DNA of 64,000 nucleotides from an uncultured Lachnospiraceae bacterium (GCA_910587155.1 CAJULA010000010.1:1-64000), one strand, 5' to 3'; positions 44,029-52,831 are shown, counted from the first letter of the stretch. The notes: generated by a model not told the origin, from the sequence alone. Made by a program: numbers and translations.

Positions 44029-44432
44029 CGGCGTTATTTTTATTATTTTGTACCTGGCAGGATGTAAAGACAGGAAAAATTTCCCTAAGACTGATCTGTT
44101 TTTTTGCACTGACAGGTATTCTTGTTAACTTTGTTCTGAAAAGTCCTTTGCATACATGGGTTTACAGTATTCTTCCGGGACTGGGGATTTTACTGTTTGG
44201 CAGGTTATCCGGAGAACAGATAGGTTATGGAGACGGACTGGTTATGGTAGTGACCGGATTGTTCTTAGAAGCGAGAGGGGCCGTCAGTCTGTTTCTGTCG
44301 GGATTACTGTTATGCGCAGTCAGTGCCGCAGTCCTGTTTCTGTCAGGAAAGGCGACTGCGAAAACCACATTTCCGTTTCTGCCGTTTTTGCTGGCGGGAT
44401 TTGTCGTGCAGATGATAGTTATCTCTTTGTAA
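44001..44432 (+). CDS. Second prepilin peptidase (A24 type)
   Basis: A 143-residue membrane protein with about five hydrophobic segments. The catalytic Asp pair is in TWQDVKTGKIS and in GYGDGLVM, the GxGD motif. It is a second prepilin peptidase in the same locus as the one at 36658. It may cleave the pseudopilins encoded on either side while the first cleaves the Flp pilin, but this is inference. The ATG at 44001 has GGGAGGGGG upstream and overlaps the previous stop by 28 bp. Confidence 0.85.
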   Translation: MQEMLRCGLTALFLLFCTWQDVKTGKISLRLICFFALTGILVNFVLKSPLHTWVYSILPGLGILLFGRLSGEQIGYGDGLVMVVTGLFLEARGAVSLFLSGLLLCAVSAAVLFLSGKATAKTTFPFLPFLLAGFVVQMIVISL

Positions 44433-44450
44433 TAATCGGGGTGGTGAATA

Positions 44451-44963
44451 ATGAGAGGTAATAAGTATAAAAAGAAATATTCCGGGGATATCGAAACGAT
44501 GAAAAATCCCGTCAGAAAGGCTGTACCGGCTTTTCAGGGAAGTTTTACGGTAGAAGCGTCACTTCTGTTGCCGATGATTATTTTTCTGATTTTTAATCTG
44601 TTGTTTCTGTCTTTTTTTCTATATGATCAGTGTACGATTCTACAGGGATGTTACTGTACGGCTCTTTGTACGGAACGGGCGATTGGGACAGAGGAAGAAA
44701 AAAATGCGGTTGCTCTGGAAAAATACAAATGGTCGGTGAGAAAAAAAGCGGTGGCGGCCAATATTTCCGAAGATATTAACGTACAAAATGGGAGTGTCAC
44801 AGTAGAGACAATGTTTTCCATGAAGGCGCCGGGCAGATACTTTTTTCAGAGTATATGGAACGGCAGACAGAAACAGACTGCAGATCAGTGGGAACCGGTG
44901 ACGTTTATCCGAAAATGCCGGAAAGCGGAAACCATAGGGAATATCATACAGACAGGAAAGTAA
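44451..44963 (+). CDS. TadE-like pseudopilin
   Basis: A 170-residue protein whose N-terminal part contains FQGSFTVEASLLLPMIIFLIF (about 28-48): the Gly-Ser cleavage site, Glu at position 5, and a hydrophobic helix, typical of TadE/TadF pseudopilins. The remaining 120 residues are soluble with three Cys near residues 61-73. It is probably a minor pilus component. It lies 18 bp after the second prepilin peptidase and 4 bp before the next gene. Confidence 0.8.
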   Translation: MRGNKYKKKYSGDIETMKNPVRKAVPAFQGSFTVEASLLLPMIIFLIFNLLFLSFFLYDQCTILQGCYCTALCTERAIGTEEEKNAVALEKYKWSVRKKAVAANISEDINVQNGSVTVETMFSMKAPGRYFFQSIWNGRQKQTADQWEPVTFIRKCRKAETIGNIIQTGK

Positions 44964-44967
44964 AGAT

Positions 44968-45783
44968 ATGAGAGGAAAGATAAGATATCAGAAAGAATTA
45001 CAGAAAACATATCTGGTCGCGGAGGAATGTGGGAAAGAAAGACTGGAAAATTATTGTGGTCAGATGGTACTCAGGGGCAGGATCAGAGGCCTGGCGAAGT
45101 GTGGTATCCATCTGATGGATGGCCGACGGGAGATATGGTATGATATCAGTTTCCTTCAGCCTCTGGAGCAGGTATTTGCAGTAAAGGAGCTGGTTTACCA
45201 TGATCTGAGACAGTTGACTTTGCACATGATACAGGTTGTGAATGAAATGGAACGATATCTTCTGGATGGTGGGCAGCTTTGTTTTGAACCACAGTTCCTG
45301 TACTGGGATATGGAGACAGAGACGCCGGTGTTTCTGTTTGACTTTACCGAAGATGATACGATTAACAGTCTGCGGGCACTGGGAGAATTTATCTTGGAGA
45401 GAAGCTGTCACGAAGAGGAAAAGACGGTGGATCTGGCCTATTTCTTATATGAAAAACTGTCAGGGGAGAGTTTTTCCGTGAAAGAAGTGGAACAATATCT
45501 GGAAGAACACGGAGACTGGACGGCAGATAAACATACTGTACCTGAGAGAATTGAAAAAGAGACAAAAAGTACAGGAATAGAGATTACGGAGGATACGGAT
45601 CGCAGGATAAAGCCGGCAACAGAAGAAAAGGAAAACAGCAGGGAAAATACGGAAACGTATGATGCAGAAAAATCTTTATTATGGAATGAATCATATCACA
45701 GAGAAGATCCGGAAAAAAATCCCTGTTTTTCAGTGGCAGGAGAGGGAAAAGGTACACGGAATCCGGACTTGCCTGTATTCTGA
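44968..45783 (+). CDS. DUF6382-type protein, N-terminal part of a frameshifted FHA protein
   Basis: A 271-residue open frame whose first 180 residues match, by recollection, the DUF6382 domain that normally precedes two membrane helices and an FHA domain in Lachnospiraceae Tad loci. It continues DPEKNPCFSVAGEG and then stops at 45783. From the A7 run at 45713 the -1 frame instead reads KKSLFFSGRRGKRYTESG followed by membrane helices and the FHA domain. The C-terminal 25 residues of this frame are thus probably not native. Either the gene is broken by loss of one A, or the full protein is made by slippage. Confidence 0.7.
   Translation: MRGKIRYQKELQKTYLVAEECGKERLENYCGQMVLRGRIRGLAKCGIHLMDGRREIWYDISFLQPLEQVFAVKELVYHDLRQLTLHMIQVVNEMERYLLDGGQLCFEPQFLYWDMETETPVFLFDFTEDDTINSLRALGEFILERSCHEEEKTVDLAYFLYEKLSGESFSVKEVEQYLEEHGDWTADKHTVPERIEKETKSTGIEITEDTDRRIKPATEEKENSRENTETYDAEKSLLWNESYHREDPEKNPCFSVAGEGKGTRNPDLPVF
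45712..45720 (+). other. Frame-change point: slippery run GAAAAAAAT
   Basis: Seven A preceded by G and followed by T. In the upstream frame it reads GAA AAA AAT, i.e. the X-XXY-YYZ heptamer A-AAA-AAT. A -1 slip, or an eighth A, joins the DUF6382 frame to the frame that encodes two membrane helices and the FHA domain. Confidence 0.7.
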
Positions 45784-45848
45784 CTGCCATACTTTCCGGA
45801 ATCGGTTATTTTCTGATCCGGAAGTATTTTATACTGGAAGAGAAAGAG

Positions 45849-46451
45849 ATGATGCTGTGGGCAGGAGCAGGCATATGTCTGCTGGCGGCAGGCGTGATAT
45901 TTATTTTCTGTGGATATCTGGCAGGAAAAAGAGAAGAATGGGAGAAAAGAGGAGAAAACAGACAGAACACAGAATATGAACGGATCAAAGACAAAAAAGG
46001 AAAAAGAGAAGAAGCAGACAAAGACAGGAAACAGGATCATTACAGTCAGGAAGAGGAATACTGGCAATGGCAGGAGGAAGAGATGTCTGTGGATCATAAA
46101 ATGGAAGAAAACAGGGCGGATCAGAAAACTGTTTATATCGGAAAAGCATTGCTGAACAGAGGTTACAGTCTGGTTTCGCTTGGAAAGGGAGAGGAAAAGG
46201 AATATTCTGTGGAATTTTATCCCTATGTGATTGGTAAAGATAAAGAAAGAGTCAATTTGTATTTGAAAGAACATTCGGTCAGCAGGATACATGCGAGACT
46301 GCTGGAAGAAAACGGCGATATTTATATCGAAGATTTGCATTCCACCAATGGGACCTATCTGAATGATCTGATTCTTACGCCTCATGAGAAAATAAAAATC
46401 AGGAGAGGGGATATTATTCTCTTTGGTAAGGCAGAATTTGCTTTTCGCTGA
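45849..46451 (+). CDS. FHA-domain protein, C-terminal part of the frameshifted gene
   Basis: From the ATG the frame gives 200 residues: a membrane helix (LWAGAGICLLAAGVIFIFCGYLAG), a charged linker of about 60 residues, and an FHA domain (about 95-200) with the phosphothreonine-binding signature YVIGKD, HSVSRIHARL and LHSTNGTYLN. The same frame is open upstream to at least 45711 and encodes another helix (GLACILTAILSGIGYFLI). The ATG here has no good ribosome binding site, so the natural start is more likely that of the upstream fragment. FHA proteins bind phosphothreonine, which suggests control of the Tad system by a Ser/Thr kinase. Confidence 0.8.
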   Translation: MMLWAGAGICLLAAGVIFIFCGYLAGKREEWEKRGENRQNTEYERIKDKKGKREEADKDRKQDHYSQEEEYWQWQEEEMSVDHKMEENRADQKTVYIGKALLNRGYSLVSLGKGEEKEYSVEFYPYVIGKDKERVNLYLKEHSVSRIHARLLEENGDIYIEDLHSTNGTYLNDLILTPHEKIKIRRGDIILFGKAEFAFR

Positions 46452-46503
46452 AAAGAGCGGTATAATAAGCCACAACAAATACATTTTGTGAGGACAGGAT
46501 AGC

Positions 46504-47508
46504 ATGAAGATAAATATTTATTATGGCGGCAGGGGACTGATGGATGACCCGACTTTATATGTGATCAATAAAATGCAGGAAGTTCTGGAAGAACTCAGGG
46601 TAAGTGTGGTGCGTTTCAATCTGTATGAAATGAAAAACAGCATTGCCACAGTGCCTCAGACACTGAAAGATGCGGATGGTATTATCCTGGCATCCACAGT
46701 AGAGTGGCATGGTATCGGCGGATATATGCATCAGTTTCTGGATTCCTGCTGGCTGTATGGAGATAAAGAAAAGATCAGTGGGATTTATATGTGCCCTGTT
46801 GTCATGTCAACTACGTATGGCGAGCGGGAGGGTAAGCTGGATCTGGCCGTGGCCTGGGAGATACTGGGCGGGCTGCCCTGCAGCGGTATCTGCGGGTATA
46901 TTGCGGATACAATGAGTCTGGAAATGAATCAGGAACTGACCAGGCTGATCGAAAAGACGGCGGAGAATATGTATCGCACCGTGAATCAGAAGACTGCCAG
47001 CTTTCCTGCCAGCAATCAGGTCATCAAGCAGATGGTATCCGTAACAAAGAATATCAATCTCACGCCGCAGGAATCGGAGCAGCTTTCTCAATATGTATCG
47101 GATGAAAGTTATGTACAGAGACAAAAAGAGGATATCCAGGAGCTTACCAGCCTCTTCAAGGGGATGCTGGAAAACCAGGATCTGAATGAGGAGAATGTAT
47201 ATCTTGAAGATTTCAAGTCGCATTTCAAACCGGGTCCGGGGATCAGAGCGGTTTACCGTTTCCAGATAGAGGAGAGGGACAAGCCTCTGATCCTGGAGGT
47301 GGATGGCCCCAGATTGAATTGTTATTATGGAAATGTTTCAAACGTGGATGTGGATATCCGGATCAGTAACAGCGCGATGAATGATATCGTTTTTTCCAGA
47401 ATGAGTTTCCAGAGAGCATTCATGACCGGAAATATGAAGACCAAAGGTGATTTCAAGCTGCTGCGGGCACTGGATCAGGTCTTTGTGTTTCAGGATGGAA
47501 GACAATAG
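46504..47508 (+). CDS. Flavodoxin-like oxidoreductase fused to SCP2 sterol-binding-type domain
   Basis: A 334-residue protein. The N-terminal half (about 1-160) is a flavodoxin/NADPH-dependent FMN reductase fold: YYGGRGLMDDPT at the start, DGIILASTVEWHGIGGYMHQFLDS at the FMN loop and CPVVMSTTYGEREG. The C-terminal part (about 225-334) resembles an SCP2 domain: YRFQIEERDKPLILEVDG ... MTGNMKTKGDFKLLRALDQVF. Reducing activity with a bound lipid-like ligand is a reasonable guess. The gene starts about 50 bp after the Tad locus and is probably separate. Confidence 0.8.
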   Translation: MKINIYYGGRGLMDDPTLYVINKMQEVLEELRVSVVRFNLYEMKNSIATVPQTLKDADGIILASTVEWHGIGGYMHQFLDSCWLYGDKEKISGIYMCPVVMSTTYGEREGKLDLAVAWEILGGLPCSGICGYIADTMSLEMNQELTRLIEKTAENMYRTVNQKTASFPASNQVIKQMVSVTKNINLTPQESEQLSQYVSDESYVQRQKEDIQELTSLFKGMLENQDLNEENVYLEDFKSHFKPGPGIRAVYRFQIEERDKPLILEVDGPRLNCYYGNVSNVDVDIRISNSAMNDIVFSRMSFQRAFMTGNMKTKGDFKLLRALDQVFVFQDGRQ

Positions 47509-47534
47509 AAAGTAAAACAGGAGGATAGTGAGCC

Positions 47535-47945
47535 ATGAGAGAAGACAACTGTATTTTCTGTAAAATTGCAAACGGAGAGATTCCGTCAAAAACATTGTAT
47601 GAGGATGATGCATTCCGGGTCATTCTGGATCTGGGGCCGGCAGCAAAAGGACATGCCCTGATTCTTCCCAAAGAGCATTATGAAAACCTCTATGAACTGC
47701 CGGACAAAACGGCAGCGGGAGCCATGCTGCTGGCTAAGAAAATGGCGGCTTTGATGAAAGAGAAGCTTGGCTGTGATGGTCTGAATCTGATCCAGAATAA
47801 TGGAGAGACGGCCGGACAGACCGTGTTTCATTTTCATATGCATCTGATTCCCAGATATAAGGATGACGGGCAGAAAATAGGATGGGTGCAGGGAAAAGCG
47901 GAGGCAGAAGAACTGGAAGAGATACGTAAGCTGATCGCTGAGTAA
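47535..47945 (+). CDS. HIT-family nucleotide-binding protein
   Basis: A 136-residue HIT protein. The zinc/N-terminal CIFCKIANGEIPS and the active-site HFHMHLIPRY (His-x-His-x-His) are diagnostic. Hint-type proteins hydrolyse adenosine phosphoramidates. It lies 27 bp after the flavodoxin-SCP2 gene and has GGAGG upstream. A 15-bp palindrome follows before the convergent murG. Confidence 0.95.
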   Translation: MREDNCIFCKIANGEIPSKTLYEDDAFRVILDLGPAAKGHALILPKEHYENLYELPDKTAAGAMLLAKKMAALMKEKLGCDGLNLIQNNGETAGQTVFHFHMHLIPRYKDDGQKIGWVQGKAEAEELEEIRKLIAE

Positions 47946-47988
47946 ATTTCCCTGTCAGATACCGGTATTCATAAAGAAAAATGGGGGA

Positions 47989-48024
47989 TATCATAATAGG
48001 AAATCAGGTTTTCCTATTATGATA
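47989..48024. repeat. Perfect 15-bp palindrome between hit and murG
   Basis: Arms 47989-48003 and 48010-48024 (TATCATAATAGGAAA and its complement) enclose a 6-base loop. It overlaps the murG stop. No T run follows in either direction, so it is not a standard terminator. It may be a bidirectional terminator variant or a protein-binding site. Confidence 0.7.
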
Positions 48025-49093
48025 CGCTTCCCGCGGCGGCTTTTTCTATCAGCTTCATGATAGTCTGAATGGAACCAAGCTGGTCGCTTTTTCCCATCGC
48101 ATCCATATAGATCTGCCGGGAAAAATAGATTTCATGGACTTTTTCGACCAAAAGGGTGTCGATCAGATCATCTTCATCAATCACAAGGCTGAATCCCTGG
48201 GATTCAAAAGAGCGTGCGTTGAGAATCTGATCGCCTCTGCTGCTTCTGGCAGAGAGGGGAATCAGGACATTTGGCTTTTTCAGTGCCAGAAGTTCGCAGA
48301 TTGCGTTGGCCCCGGCACGGGAAATCACGACATCGGCCAGTGCAAACAAATCTTTCAGTTCTGCTTTTACATATTCAAACTGTTTGTAGCCCGGAACATT
48401 CAGCAGAAGATTGTCTACTTTTTCCTTGCCACATATATGAATGATCTGAAAATCTTCCAGAAGGCTGGGCAGAGCTTCACGGACTGTCTTATTGATGGAA
48501 GCTGCGCCGAGGCTGCCGCCGATCACCATGACTACAGGTTTGTTTGCCGTGAAACCGCACAAATCCAGAGCGGCGATACGATTGCCCTGACGCAGTTCCG
48601 CACGGATCGGAGAGCCTGTGAGTACAGCCTTGTCTGCAGGCAGCATTTTGAGAGTCTCCGGAAAGTTGCAGCAGACTTTTTGTGCGACGGGAATACACAG
48701 TTTGTTGGCAAGCCCGGGTGTCATATCAGATTCATGGATGATACACGGGATTCCGAGGGAGTGAGCGGCTCTTACGACAGGAACCGAAACAAACCCGCCT
48801 TTGGAAAAGACCACATCCGGGCGGAGCTGTTTGAGGATCTTTCTGGCTTCTCCATACCCTTTGATCACACGGAGCGGATCCGTGAAATTTTTCAGAGCAA
48901 AATATCTTCTGAACTTGCCGGTGGCAATACCATAATAAGATACTTTGTAATCTTCCATCAGTCTTTTTTCTATTCCGTCATAGGAGCCAATATAGTGGAT
49001 CTCAAAACCTGCCTCCGTAAGAGCGGGGAGCAGTGCGATATTGGGTGTCACATGCCCGGCGGTACCGCCGCCTGTCAGGACGATTTTCTTCAT
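48017..49093 (-). CDS. murG: UDP-GlcNAc--undecaprenyl-PP-MurNAc-pentapeptide transferase MurG
   Basis: Glycosyltransferase that adds GlcNAc to lipid I, forming lipid II on the cytoplasmic face of the membrane. The N-terminal glycine-rich TGGGTAGHVTPNIAL and SKGGFVSVPVV, and the C-terminal GGSLGAASIN and SRAGANAICELLALKKPNVLIP, are all MurG signatures. Length 358 is normal. It stands alone here, away from the dcw cluster. It is followed by the palindrome and divergent from nothing: the small TSCPD gene lies upstream on the same strand. Confidence 0.96.
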   Translation of the reverse strand: MKKIVLTGGGTAGHVTPNIALLPALTEAGFEIHYIGSYDGIEKRLMEDYKVSYYGIATGKFRRYFALKNFTDPLRVIKGYGEARKILKQLRPDVVFSKGGFVSVPVVRAAHSLGIPCIIHESDMTPGLANKLCIPVAQKVCCNFPETLKMLPADKAVLTGSPIRAELRQGNRIAALDLCGFTANKPVVMVIGGSLGAASINKTVREALPSLLEDFQIIHICGKEKVDNLLLNVPGYKQFEYVKAELKDLFALADVVISRAGANAICELLALKKPNVLIPLSARSSRGDQILNARSFESQGFSLVIDEDDLIDTLLVEKVHEIYFSRQIYMDAMGKSDQLGSIQTIMKLIEKAAAGSVS

Positions 49094-49105
49094 AGCCTGA
49101 GCCTC

Positions 49106-49351
49106 CTAAGAATTTTGCAGAATAGATTCCAGTGCCTGCGCAAGCTGATCAGGGCAGGAGGTGGATTTGAAACCGCACTTTATTCCTTTCAGCCGTTCGA
49201 TCGCCTCTTCTATTTTCATACCTCTGACAAGACGGGAAATTCCCTGCAGATTGCCATTACATCCTCCGGTAAAAGAAACGGATTCTATGATACCATTGCT
49301 GACATCAATATCAATTGCGTTGGAACAAACGCCTTTTGGCACATATCTCAT
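49106..49351 (-). CDS. TSCPD-domain protein
   Basis: An 81-residue protein with the TSCPD signature in GFKSTSCPDQLAQAL and the core SFTGGCNGNLQGISRLV. The family (TIGR03905-like) is common in anaerobes, related to the C-terminal domain of class II ribonucleotide reductase, and contains conserved Cys residues that may bind metal. Function is unknown. It precedes murG by 12 bp on the same strand, so they are probably co-transcribed. Confidence 0.9.
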   Translation of the reverse strand: MRYVPKGVCSNAIDIDVSNGIIESVSFTGGCNGNLQGISRLVRGMKIEEAIERLKGIKCGFKSTSCPDQLAQALESILQNS

Positions 49352-49565
49352 AATGATTCCTCCCGAAAAGTATTTAAATTGAAAGATAACTGATATTATA
49401 ACAAATATCGACAGCGGTTTCCAGTATTTCCTTAAATTTTGGTGAAATATGTAAAACGATTTTTAAACCATGCATGGTGAGCACATGGTATAATCTATGC
49501 ACACAATCATTGTGTGGTGTCATTGGGCAGTGTGGGAGCAGATATGATTTTGGGAGGTGCGGTAT

Positions 49566-50426
49566 ATGTTTTCCGGTTTTTTTGAACATCTTTATTTTAT
49601 GGAAATTGTGTTGGCCCTTTTAGTATTAAGCATTTTGTTTCAGATTATGATTGGTGTCTTATACCAGAAGATGATCCGTGAAACGGATAATATGGCAGCG
49701 ACAGAAAACAAATTGCTCAAGCAGTGCAAACTGAAATTTTCTAACTGTTATGAACTGAATGAAGGGAATGTCAATGTTCCGGTTTTTGTGGACAAGTTTA
49801 TCAGTCAGTTCCGATTTGCAGGGATATCACTGATAAATATGACACATTTGTCAGGACAGTTAATGCTGCTGTCCGTGTTTACAGCCGGAATCGGTGCATG
49901 TAAAGGGATTATAGAGGGAAATATGCTGGGAGAACTTTTGCCCTATTATGTGGTGAGCCTTTTCGGTCTGTATCTTTATTTTTCTGTCTCTTCTTTTGTA
50001 GATGTGAAAAGAAAGAGCAATATGGTACGGACAAATCTGATTGATTATCTGGAAAACCATATGGCAAAGCATCTGAATCTTACAAAAGATGTGGAGATGC
50101 AGCCGTTTATCATCAAGGATATCATAAAAAATAAAAAAGGGACAAAGGCTGTGATCGGCATAGAAACGGCGTCGGTGGAAAAGGAAACAGAGAGGAGTGT
50201 GGCAGAACCGCTTCTGGGGATTGAGACAGCAGCTGAGATCAGAGCGGTCAGCGGCAGGGAAGAAGTGGAACGGACAGAGGCCGTGGTAGAAGTAAAACCG
50301 GCCACGGAGTCGGTGGTGGTAAAGACAGGGGATAATATCTGTTTTATAGAGACAGAGAAACGTTCTGTTTTTTCCAGACAGGAAAGGGACGAGTTGGAAG
50401 AACTTTTGCAGGAATTTCTGGCTTAG
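49566..50426 (+). CDS. Hypothetical membrane protein with acidic cytoplasmic tail
   Basis: A 286-residue protein I cannot assign. There are about three hydrophobic segments: near 9-32 (IVLALLVLSILFQIMIGVLY), near 85-110, and near 118-142 (YYVVSLFGLYLYFSVSSF). The C-terminal third (about 195-286) is charged and low in complexity, with Glu/Val-rich repeats, ending in a helix (SRQERDELEELLQEFLA). GGGAGGTG lies 6 bp before the ATG at 49566. Upstream is a promoter-like ATGGTATAATC at about 49485. It is followed by pgi on the same strand. Confidence 0.7.
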   Translation: MFSGFFEHLYFMEIVLALLVLSILFQIMIGVLYQKMIRETDNMAATENKLLKQCKLKFSNCYELNEGNVNVPVFVDKFISQFRFAGISLINMTHLSGQLMLLSVFTAGIGACKGIIEGNMLGELLPYYVVSLFGLYLYFSVSSFVDVKRKSNMVRTNLIDYLENHMAKHLNLTKDVEMQPFIIKDIIKNKKGTKAVIGIETASVEKETERSVAEPLLGIETAAEIRAVSGREEVERTEAVVEVKPATESVVVKTGDNICFIETEKRSVFSRQERDELEELLQEFLA

Positions 50427-50520
50427 GGGAATGGACATGCCTTGAAAAAAGATGACGGCTTTGCTATACTGAAAACACAGGAAGGTAGTGAAAACCAATT
50501 CTTAAAAAGGAGCAGAAAAG

Positions 50521-51870
50521 ATGAGTGGAAAAGTAACATTTGACTATGGAAAGACGACACCTTTTGTAAGCGAAAGTGAAGTGGAATCCATGAAAAAGCT
50601 GACAATGGATGCCAGAGAGCTTCTTCTTTCCAGAACAGGCGCGGGTAATGATTTTCTGGGATGGATTGATCTCCCTGAGGAATATGACAAAGAGGAGTTT
50701 GCCAGGATCAAAAAAGCGGCACAGAAGATTCAGAATGATTCAGAAGTTCTGCTTGTGATCGGTATTGGCGGTTCCTATCTGGGTGCAAGGGCAGCCATCG
50801 AGTTTTTAAGACACAGCTTCTATAATATAGTGGATAAGAGCATCCGCAAGACACCCGAGATTTATTTTGTAGGAAATTCTATCAGTTCCACTTATATCAG
50901 ACACCTGATGGATGTGATCGGAGAGAGGGATTTTTCCATTAATATGATATCCAAATCCGGTACGACTACAGAGCCCGCCATCGCATTCCGTGTATTCAAG
51001 GAGATGATGGAGAAAAAATATGGCAAAGAAGAGGCGGCAAAGCGTATCTATGCTACCACGGACAAGGCAAGAGGATCGTTAAAGAGTCTTGCAACGGAAG
51101 AGGGATACGAGACATTTGTGGTACCGGACGATGTGGGCGGACGTTTTTCCGTACTGACGGCGGTAGGTCTTCTCCCCATTGCTGTCAGCGGCGCGGATAT
51201 TGATAAGCTGATGGAAGGTGCACAGGCAGGCCGGAAGCAGGCACTGGAGGCTGACTTTGATAATAATGATGCACTGAAGTATGCGGCTCTGAGAAATATC
51301 CTTCTCAGAAAAGGGAAAACAGTGGAGATTCTTGCCAACTATGAGCCTGCAGTACATTTTGTATCTGAATGGTGGAAACAGCTTTACGGCGAAAGTGAAG
51401 GCAAGGATCAAAAAGGTATTTTCCCTGCAAGTGTGGATCTGACCACGGATCTTCATTCGATGGGACAGTTTATCCAGGATGGTGCGCGTATCATGTTTGA
51501 GACGGTTATCAATGTGGAAAGTTCCCGTGAGGAGATATTAATCGGAGAGGAGCCGGTGGATCTGGACGGGCTGAACTATCTGGCGGGAAAGAATGTGGAT
51601 TTTGTCAATAAGAGTGCGATGAACGGAACGATTCTGGCGCATACGGACGGGCAGGTTCCCAATCTTATGATTCATGTACCCGAAGTCAGTGAGTACTGCC
51701 TGGGACAGCTTTTCTATTTCTTTGAGTTTGCCTGCGGCGTCAGCGGTTATCTGCTTGGTGTGAATCCGTTTAATCAGCCTGGTGTGGAGAGCTATAAGAA
51801 GAATATGTTTGCGCTTCTTGGAAAGCCGGGTTTCGAGGCACAAAGAGAAGAATTGCTGAAGAGATTATAA
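50521..51870 (+). CDS. pgi: Glucose-6-phosphate isomerase
   Basis: Interconverts glucose-6-phosphate and fructose-6-phosphate. Two SIS domains are present; signatures are VIGIGGSYLGARAAIEF, SKSGTTTEPAIAFR and GRFSVLTAVGLLPI, plus the C-terminal catalytic region NPFNQPGVESYKKNMF. Length 449 is the short Gram-positive form. AAGGAG lies upstream of the ATG. The 2-hydroxyacid dehydrogenase follows after 1 bp. Confidence 0.97.
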   Translation: MSGKVTFDYGKTTPFVSESEVESMKKLTMDARELLLSRTGAGNDFLGWIDLPEEYDKEEFARIKKAAQKIQNDSEVLLVIGIGGSYLGARAAIEFLRHSFYNIVDKSIRKTPEIYFVGNSISSTYIRHLMDVIGERDFSINMISKSGTTTEPAIAFRVFKEMMEKKYGKEEAAKRIYATTDKARGSLKSLATEEGYETFVVPDDVGGRFSVLTAVGLLPIAVSGADIDKLMEGAQAGRKQALEADFDNNDALKYAALRNILLRKGKTVEILANYEPAVHFVSEWWKQLYGESEGKDQKGIFPASVDLTTDLHSMGQFIQDGARIMFETVINVESSREEILIGEEPVDLDGLNYLAGKNVDFVNKSAMNGTILAHTDGQVPNLMIHVPEVSEYCLGQLFYFFEFACGVSGYLLGVNPFNQPGVESYKKNMFALLGKPGFEAQREELLKRL

Positions 51871-51871
51871 G

Positions 51872-52831
51872 ATGAAGATTGTAATATTGGAACGGGACAG
51901 CCTGGGCAGTGATGTGGACATCAGCTGTTATGAAAAATTCGGCGATGTAACCGTTTATGGCAATACATTGGAACATCAGGTGGCCGACAGGGTGAGAGAT
52001 GCAGAAATTATTATGGGCAATAAAGCTCCCATGAATGAACTGACGTTGAAAGATGCATCCAGTCTGAAGCTGATCTGCCTGTTTTCCACAGGGTATGATT
52101 GTGTGGATCTGCAATACTGTCAGGGCAGGGGAATCAAAGTCACCAACGTGGTAGACTATTGTACGGATGCCGTCAGCCAGCATACGTTTGCGATGTTGTT
52201 TTATCTGCTGGAACATCTGCGGCATTATGATGATTATGTGAAGAGCGGGGCGTATGGCCTGCAAGAGAGATTTTCCAATTTTGACCAGCCATTTACCGAG
52301 CTGAGCGGAAAGACATGGGGAATTGTGGGAATGGGCCATATCGGCAGAAAAGTGGCGGCCATTGCACAGGCTTTTGGATGTCAGGTTATTTTTTATTCGG
52401 CGTCGGGCAGGAGTACCTGTACCGAATACCGGCAGGTTGATCTGGATACGCTGCTTGCTTCTTCAGACATTTTGTCACTCCATTGCCCGCTGAGCGACAG
52501 AACCAGAGGACTGATTAATAAAAATTCGCTGGCCAGAATGAAGAGATCGGCTATTTTGCTGAATGTGGCCCGGGGTCCGGTCATCAATAATGCGGATCTG
52601 TATTGGGCACTTCAGAATGAAGAGATCGCGGCAGCAGGTCTGGATGTGTTGGAAAGGGAGCCCATCACCTCCGACAATCTGCTGGGCAGGATTCAGGACA
52701 GTAATAAACTGCTTATTACACCGCATATGGCATGGGCTACCAGGGAAGCCAGAACACGTATTGTGGAAGAGGTATTCCGCAATCTGGAAGCGTACATGCA
52801 GGGCATGGACAGAAATGTTGTAAGCCTGTAA
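51872..52831 (+). CDS. D-2-hydroxyacid dehydrogenase
   Basis: NAD(P)-dependent dehydrogenase of 319 residues. The Rossmann motif is GIVGMGHIGRKVA; catalytic Arg is in LNVARGPVIN, Glu in LDVLEREPI and His in TPHMAWATREAR. The presence of Tyr/Phe-rich STGYDCVDL is typical of the family. Likely substrates are hydroxypyruvate, glyoxylate or a branched-chain 2-oxo acid, but the sequence does not decide. It is coupled to pgi and followed by a strong terminator. Confidence 0.9.
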   Translation: MKIVILERDSLGSDVDISCYEKFGDVTVYGNTLEHQVADRVRDAEIIMGNKAPMNELTLKDASSLKLICLFSTGYDCVDLQYCQGRGIKVTNVVDYCTDAVSQHTFAMLFYLLEHLRHYDDYVKSGAYGLQERFSNFDQPFTELSGKTWGIVGMGHIGRKVAAIAQAFGCQVIFYSASGRSTCTEYRQVDLDTLLASSDILSLHCPLSDRTRGLINKNSLARMKRSAILLNVARGPVINNADLYWALQNEEIAAAGLDVLEREPITSDNLLGRIQDSNKLLITPHMAWATREARTRIVEEVFRNLEAYMQGMDRNVVSL

